From positions 1 to 16,760 of the forward strand of contig JASMCQ010000084.1 of assembly GCA_030753265.1 (NCBI GenBank): a DNA stretch of 16,760 nt. The letters run 5' to 3'. Position 1 is the first letter of the stretch; the number at the start of each line of letters is the position of its first letter. The stretch is from Dehalococcoidia bacterium (GTDB lineage Bacteria > Chloroflexota > Dehalococcoidia > UBA3495). The notes under the pieces were generated by a model. That model did no database searches. It was not told the origin of the DNA and was given only the letters and a program-made list of their open reading frames with translations. The translations under genes and the position numbers were made by a program. Shown here one piece after another: positions 1 to 6,563 of the stretch.

Positions 1-1125
1 CGATACCGCGCTGAGGAGGAACCCGATGAACGCCATCATACCCAGGGCGGTCGAGGCGACGTCGATGCCCACGATATCCAGGGTCGCCGCCGTCAGAATG
101 GGCTGGTCCGGGTACAGAAACAGACCCAGGAGGGCGATCAAGACGGTCAGCGTCACGCCCTCGCCGTAGGGTATTATCAGAAGACAGATGGCGCATGACC
201 ACAGCAGGCCGGGCACCAGGACCTGCTTTCGGCCCACCCGGTCCGAGATGTAGCCCGCCACCGGCTTGGCCACCAATCCGATAGCTATCAGCAGCCCGAT
301 GTGAATCCCCCGGCTGAACGAGCTCAGCCCCAGGTCGTTATCCAGATAAAGGGGCAGCAGGGTGACCAGCCCCACCAGCGCCATTCCCCGCAACCCCTTG
401 ACCAGCGTGATCCCCCACAGCACGGGGCTCTTGAACAGGCGCTTGGTCACCTCAACCCGGGCCCTCACCTTGAGATCAGGGCCGCTTTCCACGACCCCTT
501 TGGCATTCTTTCCCAAACGCCGGAACGCCCAATACGCCATGAATGCCATGAAGAACGGCACCACGGCGTACACGCTGAGGATGCCGCGCCAGCTCAGCAC
601 CGCCAGCAACGTCCCGGTGACCACCGGCCCCGCCACGTCTCCGATACTGCCGCCGACGCCGTGAAAGGATAAGGCCAGGCCGCGACGTTGGGCGAAGTGA
701 TACGACATTGAACTCGCCGCCGCCAGATGCCAGATAGAGTGGGACATCGCCACGAGAGCAATTCCGACTAGCAATACCGGATAGGCCGGAGACAGGCCCA
801 TGGCGAAGGCGCCCAGGCTGAAGATTCCGATGCAGGCCGCCAGAACCAGTCCCCAGTGCTTCCGAAGAATGTCCACCACCACACCGCCGGGCAGGGCCAC
901 GATCCCCGACGCCAGCTCCCGGACGGTGAGGATAGCGCCCACTCCAACGGCGCTGAGCTGAAAAGCACTCTGGATTTCCGGCAGCACGACGACGAAGCTC
1001 TGTAGAAACCAGTGGAACGGGGCGTGCCCGCTCGCCAGTCCGGAGACGATGAATCCGCCGCGCAGGCGAACGTCTCGGTCTTCGTCAGATTGGGGCTGGG
1101 GCTGCGTCGTGTCTTTAATCGTCAT
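1..1125 (-). CDS. MFS transporter, C-terminus cut by window edge
   Basis: Reading the minus strand from an ATG at 1125 gives 375 uninterrupted codons that run off the left edge. The protein has a short polar N-terminus (about 22 residues) followed by a succession of hydrophobic segments in the 6+6 pattern of the major facilitator superfamily. A cytoplasmic loop lies around residues 202-230. Motif A appears at the start of the second half as SDRVGRK (about residues 294-300). A companion VVVDILRKHW at about 82-91 sits where motif A lies in the first half. The substrate cannot be told. Only the last few helices should be missing. It follows E1 beta on the same strand by 116 bases, so it may be the last gene of that operon, perhaps importing or exporting an organic acid. 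The ribosome-binding site before 1125 is weak, so the exact start is less sure than the frame. Confidence 0.85.
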   Translation of the reverse strand, partial: MTIKDTTQPQPQSDEDRDVRLRGGFIVSGLASGHAPFHWFLQSFVVVLPEIQSAFQLSAVGVGAILTVRELASGIVALPGGVVVDILRKHWGLVLAACIGIFSLGAFAMGLSPAYPVLLVGIALVAMSHSIWHLAAASSMSYHFAQRRGLALSFHGVGGSIGDVAGPVVTGTLLAVLSWRGILSVYAVVPFFMAFMAYWAFRRLGKNAKGVVESGPDLKVRARVEVTKRLFKSPVLWGITLVKGLRGMALVGLVTLLPLYLDNDLGLSSFSRGIHIGLLIAIGLVAKPVAGYISDRVGRKQVLVPGLLWSCAICLLIIPYGEGVTLTVLIALLGLFLYPDQPILTAATLDIVGIDVASTALGMMAFIGFLLSAVS

Positions 1126-1241
1126 GCCCGATCACGATCATTTGGTCTCCCGCCGTGAAGATAGTGAACCAACGGGGCAACGGTGGCAAGAACGCGGCCG
1201 GTGTCCACCGAGCCCCTCCGGAAAGAACCTCAGCTTGCGGT

Positions 1242-2207
1242 TCAGGCCAGGACCTCTTTGACAGCCTGAATAATGTCCGCCTGGTCCGGGATGCAGAACT
1301 TCTCCATGATCGGGCTGTAGGGGATGGGAACGTCGGGGGCGCAGACCCGTTTGGGAGGGGCCTTCAGCGCGCGGAAGGTAGCCGGGTCTTCGGTGACCAC
1401 CGTCGCGATCTCGGCGGCCGCGCTACAGGTGATGCACGCCTCGTCAACGACCACCAGCCTGCCCGTCTTCCTTACCGACGCTCTGATCGCCTCCCGGTCC
1501 AGGGGAACCAGGGTCCGGGGGTCCACCACCTCCACCGAGACCCCATCCTTCGCCAACTCCCCGGCGGCGGCGAGGGACTCTCGCACCATCTTGGAAATGG
1601 CCACCACGGTGATGTCTTTACCCTGGCGCTTGATGTCGGCCACGCCGATGGGTATGGTGTACTCCTCCTCGGGCACCGGGCCGGTCATTCCCCCCAGATC
1701 CATCATCTGGTCCTCGAAGAACACCACGGGGTTATTGTCCCGGATGGCGCTCTTCATCAGCCCTTTGCCGTCGTAGGGGTTGGAGGGCATGATCAGTTTT
1801 AGCCCGGCCAGGCTCATGAACATCGGGTGGGGACTCTGCGAGTGCTGGGCGGCGGCGGACCGGCCGCCCCCGGTGTTGGCCCGGAACACGATGGGAAATG
1901 TCGCCTGCCCGCCAAACATGTAGTGGATTTTCGCCATCTGGTTCACTATCTGGTCCATGGCGGTGAAAGCGAAGGTCATCATCCCCGGACTGACAATTGG
2001 ACGAAAGCCGCTGCCCGCGGCGCCGATGCTCGCTCCCACGTAGGCCTCCTCGGAGATGGGACAGACCCGGACCCGCGCCTGGCCGAACTCGGGGATGAGC
2101 CCCGCCAGGGCCCCCAAGCCCCCGCAGAGATGGAACACCTTCTCGTCACGGCGCATCTCCTCGCGAAAGGCTTCCATCAAGGCTTCCGTGTAGGTGATTT
2201 CTCTCAT
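1242..2207 (-). CDS. 2-oxoacid/acetoin dehydrogenase E1 component, beta subunit
   Basis: A 321-residue protein of the transketolase-like pyrimidine-binding family. It matches the beta subunit of heterotetrameric E1 enzymes (pyruvate, branched-chain 2-oxoacid or acetoin dehydrogenases) over its full length. Visible hallmarks are FGQARVRVCPISE (about 41-53, with the Glu that activates thiamine diphosphate), DQIVNQMAKIHYM (85-97), AQHSQS (120-125), LKLIMPSNPYDGKGL (136-150) and a C-terminal transketolase_C region with VVVDEA. The usual GEDVG near residue 28 reads CGGLG, so that loop is divergent. The start is supported by a GAGGGTGA ribosome-binding site. It lies 53 bases downstream of E1 alpha and must form an alpha2beta2 enzyme with it. 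The true 2-oxo substrate cannot be decided from sequence. No lipoyl E2 follows; an MFS gene does. Confidence 0.93.
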   Translation of the reverse strand: MREITYTEALMEAFREEMRRDEKVFHLCGGLGALAGLIPEFGQARVRVCPISEEAYVGASIGAAGSGFRPIVSPGMMTFAFTAMDQIVNQMAKIHYMFGGQATFPIVFRANTGGGRSAAAQHSQSPHPMFMSLAGLKLIMPSNPYDGKGLMKSAIRDNNPVVFFEDQMMDLGGMTGPVPEEEYTIPIGVADIKRQGKDITVVAISKMVRESLAAAGELAKDGVSVEVVDPRTLVPLDREAIRASVRKTGRLVVVDEACITCSAAAEIATVVTEDPATFRALKAPPKRVCAPDVPIPYSPIMEKFCIPDQADIIQAVKEVLA

Positions 2208-2260
2208 GGTTTCACCCTCGAATTCGGTTGATAGGGTTGCCGTCCCCGGCTCCGCCCTGT

Positions 2261-3229
2261 CTAGGGAGCGAACACGTCCAGCAGCGCGTCCTCCGGCTTG
2301 GGCAACGGGCTGGCCTTGGCGAAATCAACGGCCTCCGCCACGTGGGCCTCAACCTCTAGGTTTATTTGTTCGAGGCCGGCAATGGTGGCCACTCCCTGCT
2401 CCACCAGCCGGGCGGAGAAGAATTCAATGGGATCTCTCTGGGGTCCGGCATCGCGGGCCTCCTCGGGTCTGGGGTCTTGGGGGTCTCCCCGCTGCTCCGA
2501 GTGAATACGCCAGCGGTGGGTCTTGCACTCGACCAGCGTGGCCCCATCCCCGGCCCTGGCCCGCTGCACCGCCTGCTGGACCGCCTCATGTACCGCCAGC
2601 ACGTCGGTGCCGTCCACCGTCACGCCCGGCAGGCTGTACGCGGAAGCCCGCACCGCAACGTCTTCCACCGACAGGCCATATGAGGCCGGCACGGACACGG
2701 CCCATCCGTTGTTCTCGCACAGGAAGATGATGGGCAGCTTCCAGATGGATGCCAGGTTCAAGGAGCCGTGAAAAGATCCCTCGTTGGAGGCGCCATCGCC
2801 GAAAAAGCACACCGCCACCCGGTCGCCGCCTTCCAATTGGGCCGCCAGGGCCGCCCCAGTGGCGATGGGCAATCCTGCCCCCACGATGCCGTTGGCCCCC
2901 AGCATGCCCACGCTGAAGTCGGCGATGTGCATCGAGCCGCCCTTGCCGTGGCAGTAGCCGTTGCTCCGCCCGAACAGTTCCGCCATCATCAGCTTGATGT
3001 CGGCGCCCTTGGCGATGGTATGGCCGTGTCCCCGGTGGGTGCTGGTGATCCGGTCTTCCAGGCGCAGTGCGGAGCACACCCCAACGGCCACCGCCTCCTC
3101 GCCGATGTAGGCGTGGACCACCCCCGGAATGTTGCCATGGTGGAACTCCTCCACGGCCTTCCGGTCGAATTCACGGATGGTAGCCATCTTCCGGTACATT
3201 TCTAGCAGTTGCTGCGATCCCAAAGCCAT
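2261..3229 (-). CDS. 2-oxoacid/acetoin dehydrogenase E1 component, alpha subunit
   Basis: A 322-residue thiamine-diphosphate-binding E1 alpha protein. With the beta subunit it decarboxylates a 2-oxoacid or cleaves acetoin and passes the acyl group to lipoyl-E2. The diphosphate motif is complete: GDGASNEG (144-151) through to ENN (172-174), within the GDG-x(~27)-NN pattern. Other family blocks are REFD (19-22), STHRGHGH (63-70), GKGGSMH (95-101) and THRWRIHS, the phosphorylation-loop region where HRWRGH is usual. The ATG is preceded by GGGAGAGGACC, a good ribosome-binding site. It is the first gene of the minus-strand operon E1 alpha, E1 beta, MFS transporter. AcoA and PdhA are both possible names; the short stand-alone E1 pair slightly favours an acetoin-dehydrogenase-like enzyme, but this is not decided. 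Confidence 0.95.
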   Translation of the reverse strand: MALGSQQLLEMYRKMATIREFDRKAVEEFHHGNIPGVVHAYIGEEAVAVGVCSALRLEDRITSTHRGHGHTIAKGADIKLMMAELFGRSNGYCHGKGGSMHIADFSVGMLGANGIVGAGLPIATGAALAAQLEGGDRVAVCFFGDGASNEGSFHGSLNLASIWKLPIIFLCENNGWAVSVPASYGLSVEDVAVRASAYSLPGVTVDGTDVLAVHEAVQQAVQRARAGDGATLVECKTHRWRIHSEQRGDPQDPRPEEARDAGPQRDPIEFFSARLVEQGVATIAGLEQINLEVEAHVAEAVDFAKASPLPKPEDALLDVFAP

Positions 3230-3349
3230 GGTCCTCTCCCTGCCACCGGTTTCGCCAATATCGCCTTTTCGAATAGTTGCCGGAACCCGGCTGGGGCCAA
3301 TTGTACCCCACGATTCAATACCCCGCCACAGTAGGCGGACGGCCTTTTG

Positions 3350-3416
3350 CCCTCACCCTCGGTCCCTCTCCCTGAGGGAGAGGGAAGACCTCGATCTATC
3401 GAGGTCAGGGTGAGGG
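3350..3416. repeat. Three-way-junction palindromic repeat (CCCTCACCCT family)
   Basis: Outer arms CCCTCACCCT (3350-3359) and AGGGTGAGGG (3407-3416) are perfect reverse complements. Between them lie two perfect hairpins: TCCCTCTCCCT (3363-3373) with AGGGAGAGGGA (3375-3385), and GACCTCGAT (3387-3395) with ATCGAGGTC (3398-3406). The whole can fold as a cloverleaf. Sequences of this CCCTCACCCT...CCCTCTCCCTGAGGGAGAGGG type are known as dispersed repeats in many high-GC bacteria. It sits between divergent transcription units (E1 alpha and the hydrolase gene) and could be a REP-like element. There is no T-run, so it is not a classic terminator. Confidence 0.8.
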
Positions 3417-3543
3417 AGCAGGCTCCGGCGCAACCGGGCACATGGGTTAGATCCAGACCGGGGGCATAGGTAACACTAGAGTAGGAAAACGCGAGGTGCG
3501 GCTAGCGCGGCGGCCCCGGCCCCACGGGTGCCGGCCTGGGCAA

Positions 3544-3556
3544 CGGTTGTCAACCG
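3544..3556. promoter_or_regulatory. Palindrome overlapping a -35 box (operator candidate)
   Basis: CGGTTG, one central T, and CAACCG form a perfect 13-base palindrome. It overlaps the TTGTCA -35 hexamer of the promoter read here for the hydrolase-fold gene. A wider pair of arms, CCGGCC (3531-3536) and GGCCGG (3556-3561), surrounds it. A palindrome on a -35 box is the usual place for a repressor to bind. The regulator is unknown and none is encoded next door. Confidence 0.4.
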
Positions 3557-3575
3557 GCCGGATAGGCCCTAATAT
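3547..3575 (+). promoter_or_regulatory. Sigma70-like promoter for the hydrolase-fold gene
   Basis: TTGTCA at 3547-3552 and TAATAT at 3570-3575 are separated by exactly 17 bases. Transcription would start near 3582, leaving a leader of about 40 bases with the ribosome-binding site GGAGGT at 3607-3612 and the ATG at 3621. Judged by eye only; GC-rich Chloroflexota promoters are poorly characterised. Confidence 0.45.
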
Positions 3576-3620
3576 CTACCCTGGCCGGAAGGAACTCTTT
3601 CCCCTTGGAGGTTTGGGCCG

Positions 3621-4451
3621 ATGCCGAAAGTAACGACCGACGATGGAGTGGAGCTTCACTACCACGTGGATGATTTCAGAGACCCGTGGGCCCCGGAGAC
3701 CGACGAGGCTATCTTCATGCACCACGGCTACGCCCGGAGCATGAAGTGGTGGATTCAATGGGTGCCCGGCCTGTCGCGCAAGTATAAGGTGATCAGAAAC
3801 GACTGCCGGGGCTGTGGCCACTCCCAGGTGCCGCCCGCCGGAACGCCCTGGACGGCCGAACGTCTGGCCGAGGACGCCCTGGCCATCGCCGACCACGCGG
3901 GCATCAAGAAGTTCCACTGGATCGGCTTCGAATCAGGGGGAACCATCGGGATGGTTTTCGCCATCAACCACCCCGAGCGCATCAAGAGCCTGACCCTGGT
4001 GAACTCCCCGTACAAGATTTTGGACAAGCCCAGGTCGCTCTACGTCCAGGGAACCGCCTCGATGGCGGACGGCGTGGAAAAGCTGGGGCTTCGGCAGTGG
4101 CTGATCAACACCTGGCCCAACCGCATGGATATGGACCTGGCCGACCCCAAGATGCTGGAGTGGCACCTCGACGAGCACTCGAAAACGCCCCATGAAGTGG
4201 CAGTAGGGCTTCACTACATCGTCCAGACGGCCGACGTGTCCGGGGCGCTCTCCAAGATTCAGGCCCCGACGCTGCTCATGACCGGCGACAAGAGCGCCAA
4301 CTCTCCAATCGACGACCAACTCTTCATCAGAAGCCAACTCCCGGATTGCCGGGGACTCGTCGTCTTTCCCAATGTGGCCGCCGGCATCCAGCTACTGATG
4401 CCCGACCGCTGTGTGGAGGAGACGCTCCGGTTCATCGACAGCCTGGATTAG
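3621..4451 (+). CDS. Alpha/beta-hydrolase-fold protein, apparently non-catalytic
   Basis: A 276-residue protein with the alpha/beta-hydrolase layout: MHHGYARS oxyanion-type loop (33-40), NDCRGCGHS (60-68, matching the common DLRGHGxS), LAEDALAIADHAGI (82-95), the elbow strand IGFESGGTIG (101-110), HPERIKSLTLVNS (117-129), and PTLLMTGDKS (216-225). The catalytic triad looks lost. The nucleophile position of the usual GHSMGG is Glu104 (GFESGG). The acid position of GxxD is Ser225. The C-terminal His of GAGH is Ala254 (PNVAAGI), and no His occurs after residue 198. Ser105 could serve only with a shifted elbow. The protein may bind rather than hydrolyse a ligand. The frame is intact, with a strong GGAGGT ribosome-binding site, which argues for a functional gene. 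It is transcribed alone, facing the CvpA gene. Confidence 0.88.
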   Translation: MPKVTTDDGVELHYHVDDFRDPWAPETDEAIFMHHGYARSMKWWIQWVPGLSRKYKVIRNDCRGCGHSQVPPAGTPWTAERLAEDALAIADHAGIKKFHWIGFESGGTIGMVFAINHPERIKSLTLVNSPYKILDKPRSLYVQGTASMADGVEKLGLRQWLINTWPNRMDMDLADPKMLEWHLDEHSKTPHEVAVGLHYIVQTADVSGALSKIQAPTLLMTGDKSANSPIDDQLFIRSQLPDCRGLVVFPNVAAGIQLLMPDRCVEETLRFIDSLD

Positions 4452-4506
4452 GGCCGATCCGAAGATTTCAAAACAGGCCGGACCCGGTGCTTCGAACCGC
4501 TCCGGG

Positions 4507-4546
4507 CGAACGGAGCTTTCCCGTTCGTGGTGAGCTTGTCGAACCA
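4507..4546. repeat. Short hairpin and dispersed-repeat-like motif
   Basis: CGAACGG (4507-4513) and CCGTTCG (4521-4527) are perfect inverted arms around AGCTTTC. The second arm continues into GTGGTGAGCTTGTCGAACC, resembling a palindromic repeat (GTTCG...CGAAC) seen scattered through many bacterial genomes. It lies between the convergent hydrolase and CvpA genes, so it could also help end transcription, although no T-run follows. The rest of 4452-4645 shows nothing recognisable. Confidence 0.45.
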
Positions 4547-4645
4547 GCGGCATCGCGCCCTCCGGCATGCTCGGGCGGGCGGATGATACGCGCGGTTACT
4601 TCCAGCACCAGGCCCGTCAGCCGGATGAGCAATCCCGCCCGGCGC

Positions 4646-5239
4646 TCACTGGACCAACGGCCACAGGCTGTGGCCGGCCCCCGCGGGTTCTGACGTTACT
4701 CGAGCCAGCGCGCCGATGGGAACGGTATCCGTCACGCCGGCCAGCACGGACACCATCACTGAATCATCGAGAGACTTCCGCAGTCCCTCCCGCGCCTCGT
4801 CCAGCCAGGGGGTGTTCTCCAAGACGGTCCCGGCCACCCCGTCGCGGGGAAGTTCGTAGCTATCGGCCAGGCCCACCAGGCCCACGATAGCCGCCGCCGA
4901 GACCAAGGTGGCGGCCACCAGGCCCAAGGCCATGCCGCCGGCTCGATCCGCCCAACCGAGAAGCAGCATCGAAGCCAGCTTGCGCACAATGGTTACCGCG
5001 ATGACGGCCCCGCCGGCAACCGCCAGGATGATGATGGCATAGCCCAGCACGGTTATCAGGGTATCGCTGGCAACGTGGCCGGCAACCAGCGCCTCCACGT
5101 TGCCTCTAAAGTGCCCGGCCATCAGGATTCCCAAAACCACCCCGGCGGCGGTAAACGCGGCCCGTATCACTCCGATCCACATCCCCATCAAGGCCCCGAT
5201 CGCGATACTGCCGAGTATAGCCAAATCCAGCCAGTTCAT
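4646..5239 (-). CDS. CvpA family membrane protein
   Basis: A 197-residue integral membrane protein. It opens with NWLDLAILGSIAIGALMG and continues with IGVIRAAFTAAG, the typical CvpA (colicin V production) start of a short acidic-aromatic end, a glycine-rich helix and an arginine loop. Four hydrophobic segments are visible at about residues 4-22, 25-42, 61-85 and 100-125. A soluble C-terminal part (about 128-197) with WLDEAREGLRKSLDD follows. CvpA proteins sit in the inner membrane and have been linked to envelope stress and colicin secretion; the biochemical role is not settled. The start follows a strong GAGGAGGG ribosome-binding site. It is divergent from the conserved hypothetical at 5466. 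The last 20 residues (SEPAGAGHSLWPLVQ) are low in family character. Confidence 0.8.
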   Translation of the reverse strand: MNWLDLAILGSIAIGALMGMWIGVIRAAFTAAGVVLGILMAGHFRGNVEALVAGHVASDTLITVLGYAIIILAVAGGAVIAVTIVRKLASMLLLGWADRAGGMALGLVAATLVSAAAIVGLVGLADSYELPRDGVAGTVLENTPWLDEAREGLRKSLDDSVMVSVLAGVTDTVPIGALARVTSEPAGAGHSLWPLVQ

Positions 5240-5465
5240 TTTCGACCCTCCTCACCACCAGAGGCCGTCTGGTACGGGTTGCCAACGAAACCAGCATGTC
5301 ATGAAAAGTATTACGGCAGTGTTATGGAGGAACCGCTGCATACCGGGGCGGCGCGGCAGTAGCCTGCCGCAGGTCATGGGTTATACTGGACGGCGGCCGT
5401 GGGTGCAACTCCGTCCGGCAGCCCGGCGGCCCCTATCCGTTGCCCGCGAATCCGGAGGTGGCCAG

Positions 5466-6161
5466 ATGGCCCAGGAGATAGGCCGGATATCCCGGCCCGC
5501 CGCCGAGCAGTATCAGGGGCGCAGGAAGCTGCTGCTGGTTCCCCTGATGTTCGGGCCGCCCGACGAGGCGCGGGATGGCGTGGCCGCCCTGGCCAAGTAC
5601 TGGGACCAGATGCAGACCCAGGTGAGTTCGCTGGAGTCGGCGCTGGGCGGCCTGCGCCACCTGTATCACGAAAGCGTACCCGTTGGTGGCCAGGAAGGCT
5701 TGGACCATCTGGAAAGAATGGACCTGCGGAGCCACCAGTTCGTCAAGGCCAAGTGTGAGTCCGGCGCTACGCTAGAGGCCACCGAGGATACGGGCCTGCT
5801 GGCGGAAATTCTGGACCTCCAGAGATGCCTGATGCTGCCCCTCATCAGCGGAACGGTGGCGCAAAAGCTCCAGGAGTGGTTTGCCGAGAGCAACCGGAGC
5901 CGCTACGATCACATTGCGAAGCAGATCGACTCCACCCTGGGGGAAGACGAGGCCGGATTGCTCCTGGTGAGCGAGCGGCACCAGATTCAGTTTCCGGCGG
6001 ATATCGAGGTGTTTTACGTTTCCCCGCCGGCGCTCGACGAGTTTCGCAAGTGGCTGCAGAACTGGATCGCCCGGCAGCAGATGCCCTCCGAAATTCCCTC
6101 CGAGGAAGAACCTGAAGAGACTCCCGAAGAGCCCCCGGAGGAGCCCCCGGCAGAGGAATAG
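5466..6161 (+). CDS. Conserved hypothetical protein with acidic proline-rich tail
   Basis: A 231-residue soluble protein. GGAGGT at 5454-5459 sets the ATG at 5466; the same frame is open much further upstream, but those residues overlap the divergent CvpA gene and look non-coding. After an N-terminal RRKLLLVPLMFGPPD block comes a helix (KYWDQMQTQVSSLESALGG), then LYHESVPVGGQEGLDHLERM, KCESGATLEATED, RSRYDHIAKQIDSTLGEDEAGLLLVSE and QFPADIEVFYVSPPALDEF. These look strongly conserved in style, and I recall similar hypotheticals from Dehalococcoidia. The tail from about residue 207 is a run of Glu and Pro (EEPEETPEEPPEEPPAEE) and should be disordered. No catalytic motif is recognised. Repeats follow its stop directly. 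Confidence 0.85.
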   Translation: MAQEIGRISRPAAEQYQGRRKLLLVPLMFGPPDEARDGVAALAKYWDQMQTQVSSLESALGGLRHLYHESVPVGGQEGLDHLERMDLRSHQFVKAKCESGATLEATEDTGLLAEILDLQRCLMLPLISGTVAQKLQEWFAESNRSRYDHIAKQIDSTLGEDEAGLLLVSERHQIQFPADIEVFYVSPPALDEFRKWLQNWIARQQMPSEIPSEEEPEETPEEPPEEPPAEE

Positions 6162-6238
6162 ACCCGGTCGAGAGCTTATCTGGTTCCGGCCCCTGACCTA
6201 CGACAATCTCAAAGCGATAGGACCCTCAGAAACACCGT

Positions 6239-6303
6239 CATTCCGGCGTAGGCCGGAATCCAGAGATGCGGGGGCTGGTTCCCGGCCTACGCCGGGAAGA
6301 CGA
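6239..6303. repeat. REP-like inverted-repeat element, copy 1
   Basis: Contains arms CCGGCGTAGGCCGG (6243-6256) and CCGGCCTACGCCGG (6282-6295), perfect reverse complements, and each is itself nearly palindromic. The ATTCCGGC...GCCGGAATCCAG core is a widely dispersed bacterial repeat type. A second copy lies at 6441-6505, with the same length and two differences that compensate each other in the stem. Confidence 0.85.
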
Positions 6304-6307
6304 AGAT

Positions 6308-6428
6308 ACGAGACAGCATTCCAGCCACGCTACCCCGGAGGGGACCAGGCGCCCGTCAGGTCGTCATACAAGTTGGCCACGTTCCTCCGCATCACCCCGG
6401 GGGCCATCCCCTCCTGCTCCACGTCCAT
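6308..6428 (-). pseudogene. Duplicated 3' end of the MBL-fold gene (fragment)
   Basis: This 121-base stretch is nearly identical (about three mismatches) to 6542-6662, the 3' end of the metallo-beta-lactamase-fold gene with its stop and downstream flank. On the minus strand it reads the last 32 codons of that gene, starting MDVEQEG and ending WSPPG-stop, with one Tyr changed to Asp in NLYDDLTG. It has no upstream coding part and cannot be a working gene. With the adjacent REP-like element it forms a unit that was copied in tandem. It sits in the 402 bases between the hypothetical gene and the MBL gene, which otherwise hold only the repeats. Confidence 0.85.
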
Positions 6429-6440
6429 CCCAGCCATCGG

Positions 6441-6505
6441 CATTCCGGCGCAGGCCGGAATCCAGAGATGCGGGGGCTGGTTCCCGGCCTGCGCCGGGAA
6501 GACGA
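6441..6505. repeat. REP-like inverted-repeat element, copy 2
   Basis: Same element as at 6239-6303. Arms CCGGCGCAGGCCGG (6445-6458) and CCGGCCTGCGCCGG (6484-6497) pair perfectly. Position 6451 is C where copy 1 has T, and the partner 6491 is G where copy 1 has A, so pairing is kept. About 36 unrelated bases separate this copy from the MBL tail, against four in copy 1. Confidence 0.85.
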
Positions 6506-6563
6506 GACGGCCGGAACGACGGACCGGGTATCACGCCAATCACGAGACAGCATCCCAGCCACG

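Noticed and set aside
1126..1241. Possible small gene between MFS and E1 beta
   Set aside because: Frames here are short, have no ribosome-binding site and look non-coding.
5100..5465. Long in-frame upstream extension of the conserved hypothetical
   Set aside because: It overlaps the divergent CvpA gene, looks non-coding, and GGAGGT at 5454-5459 marks ATG 5466.
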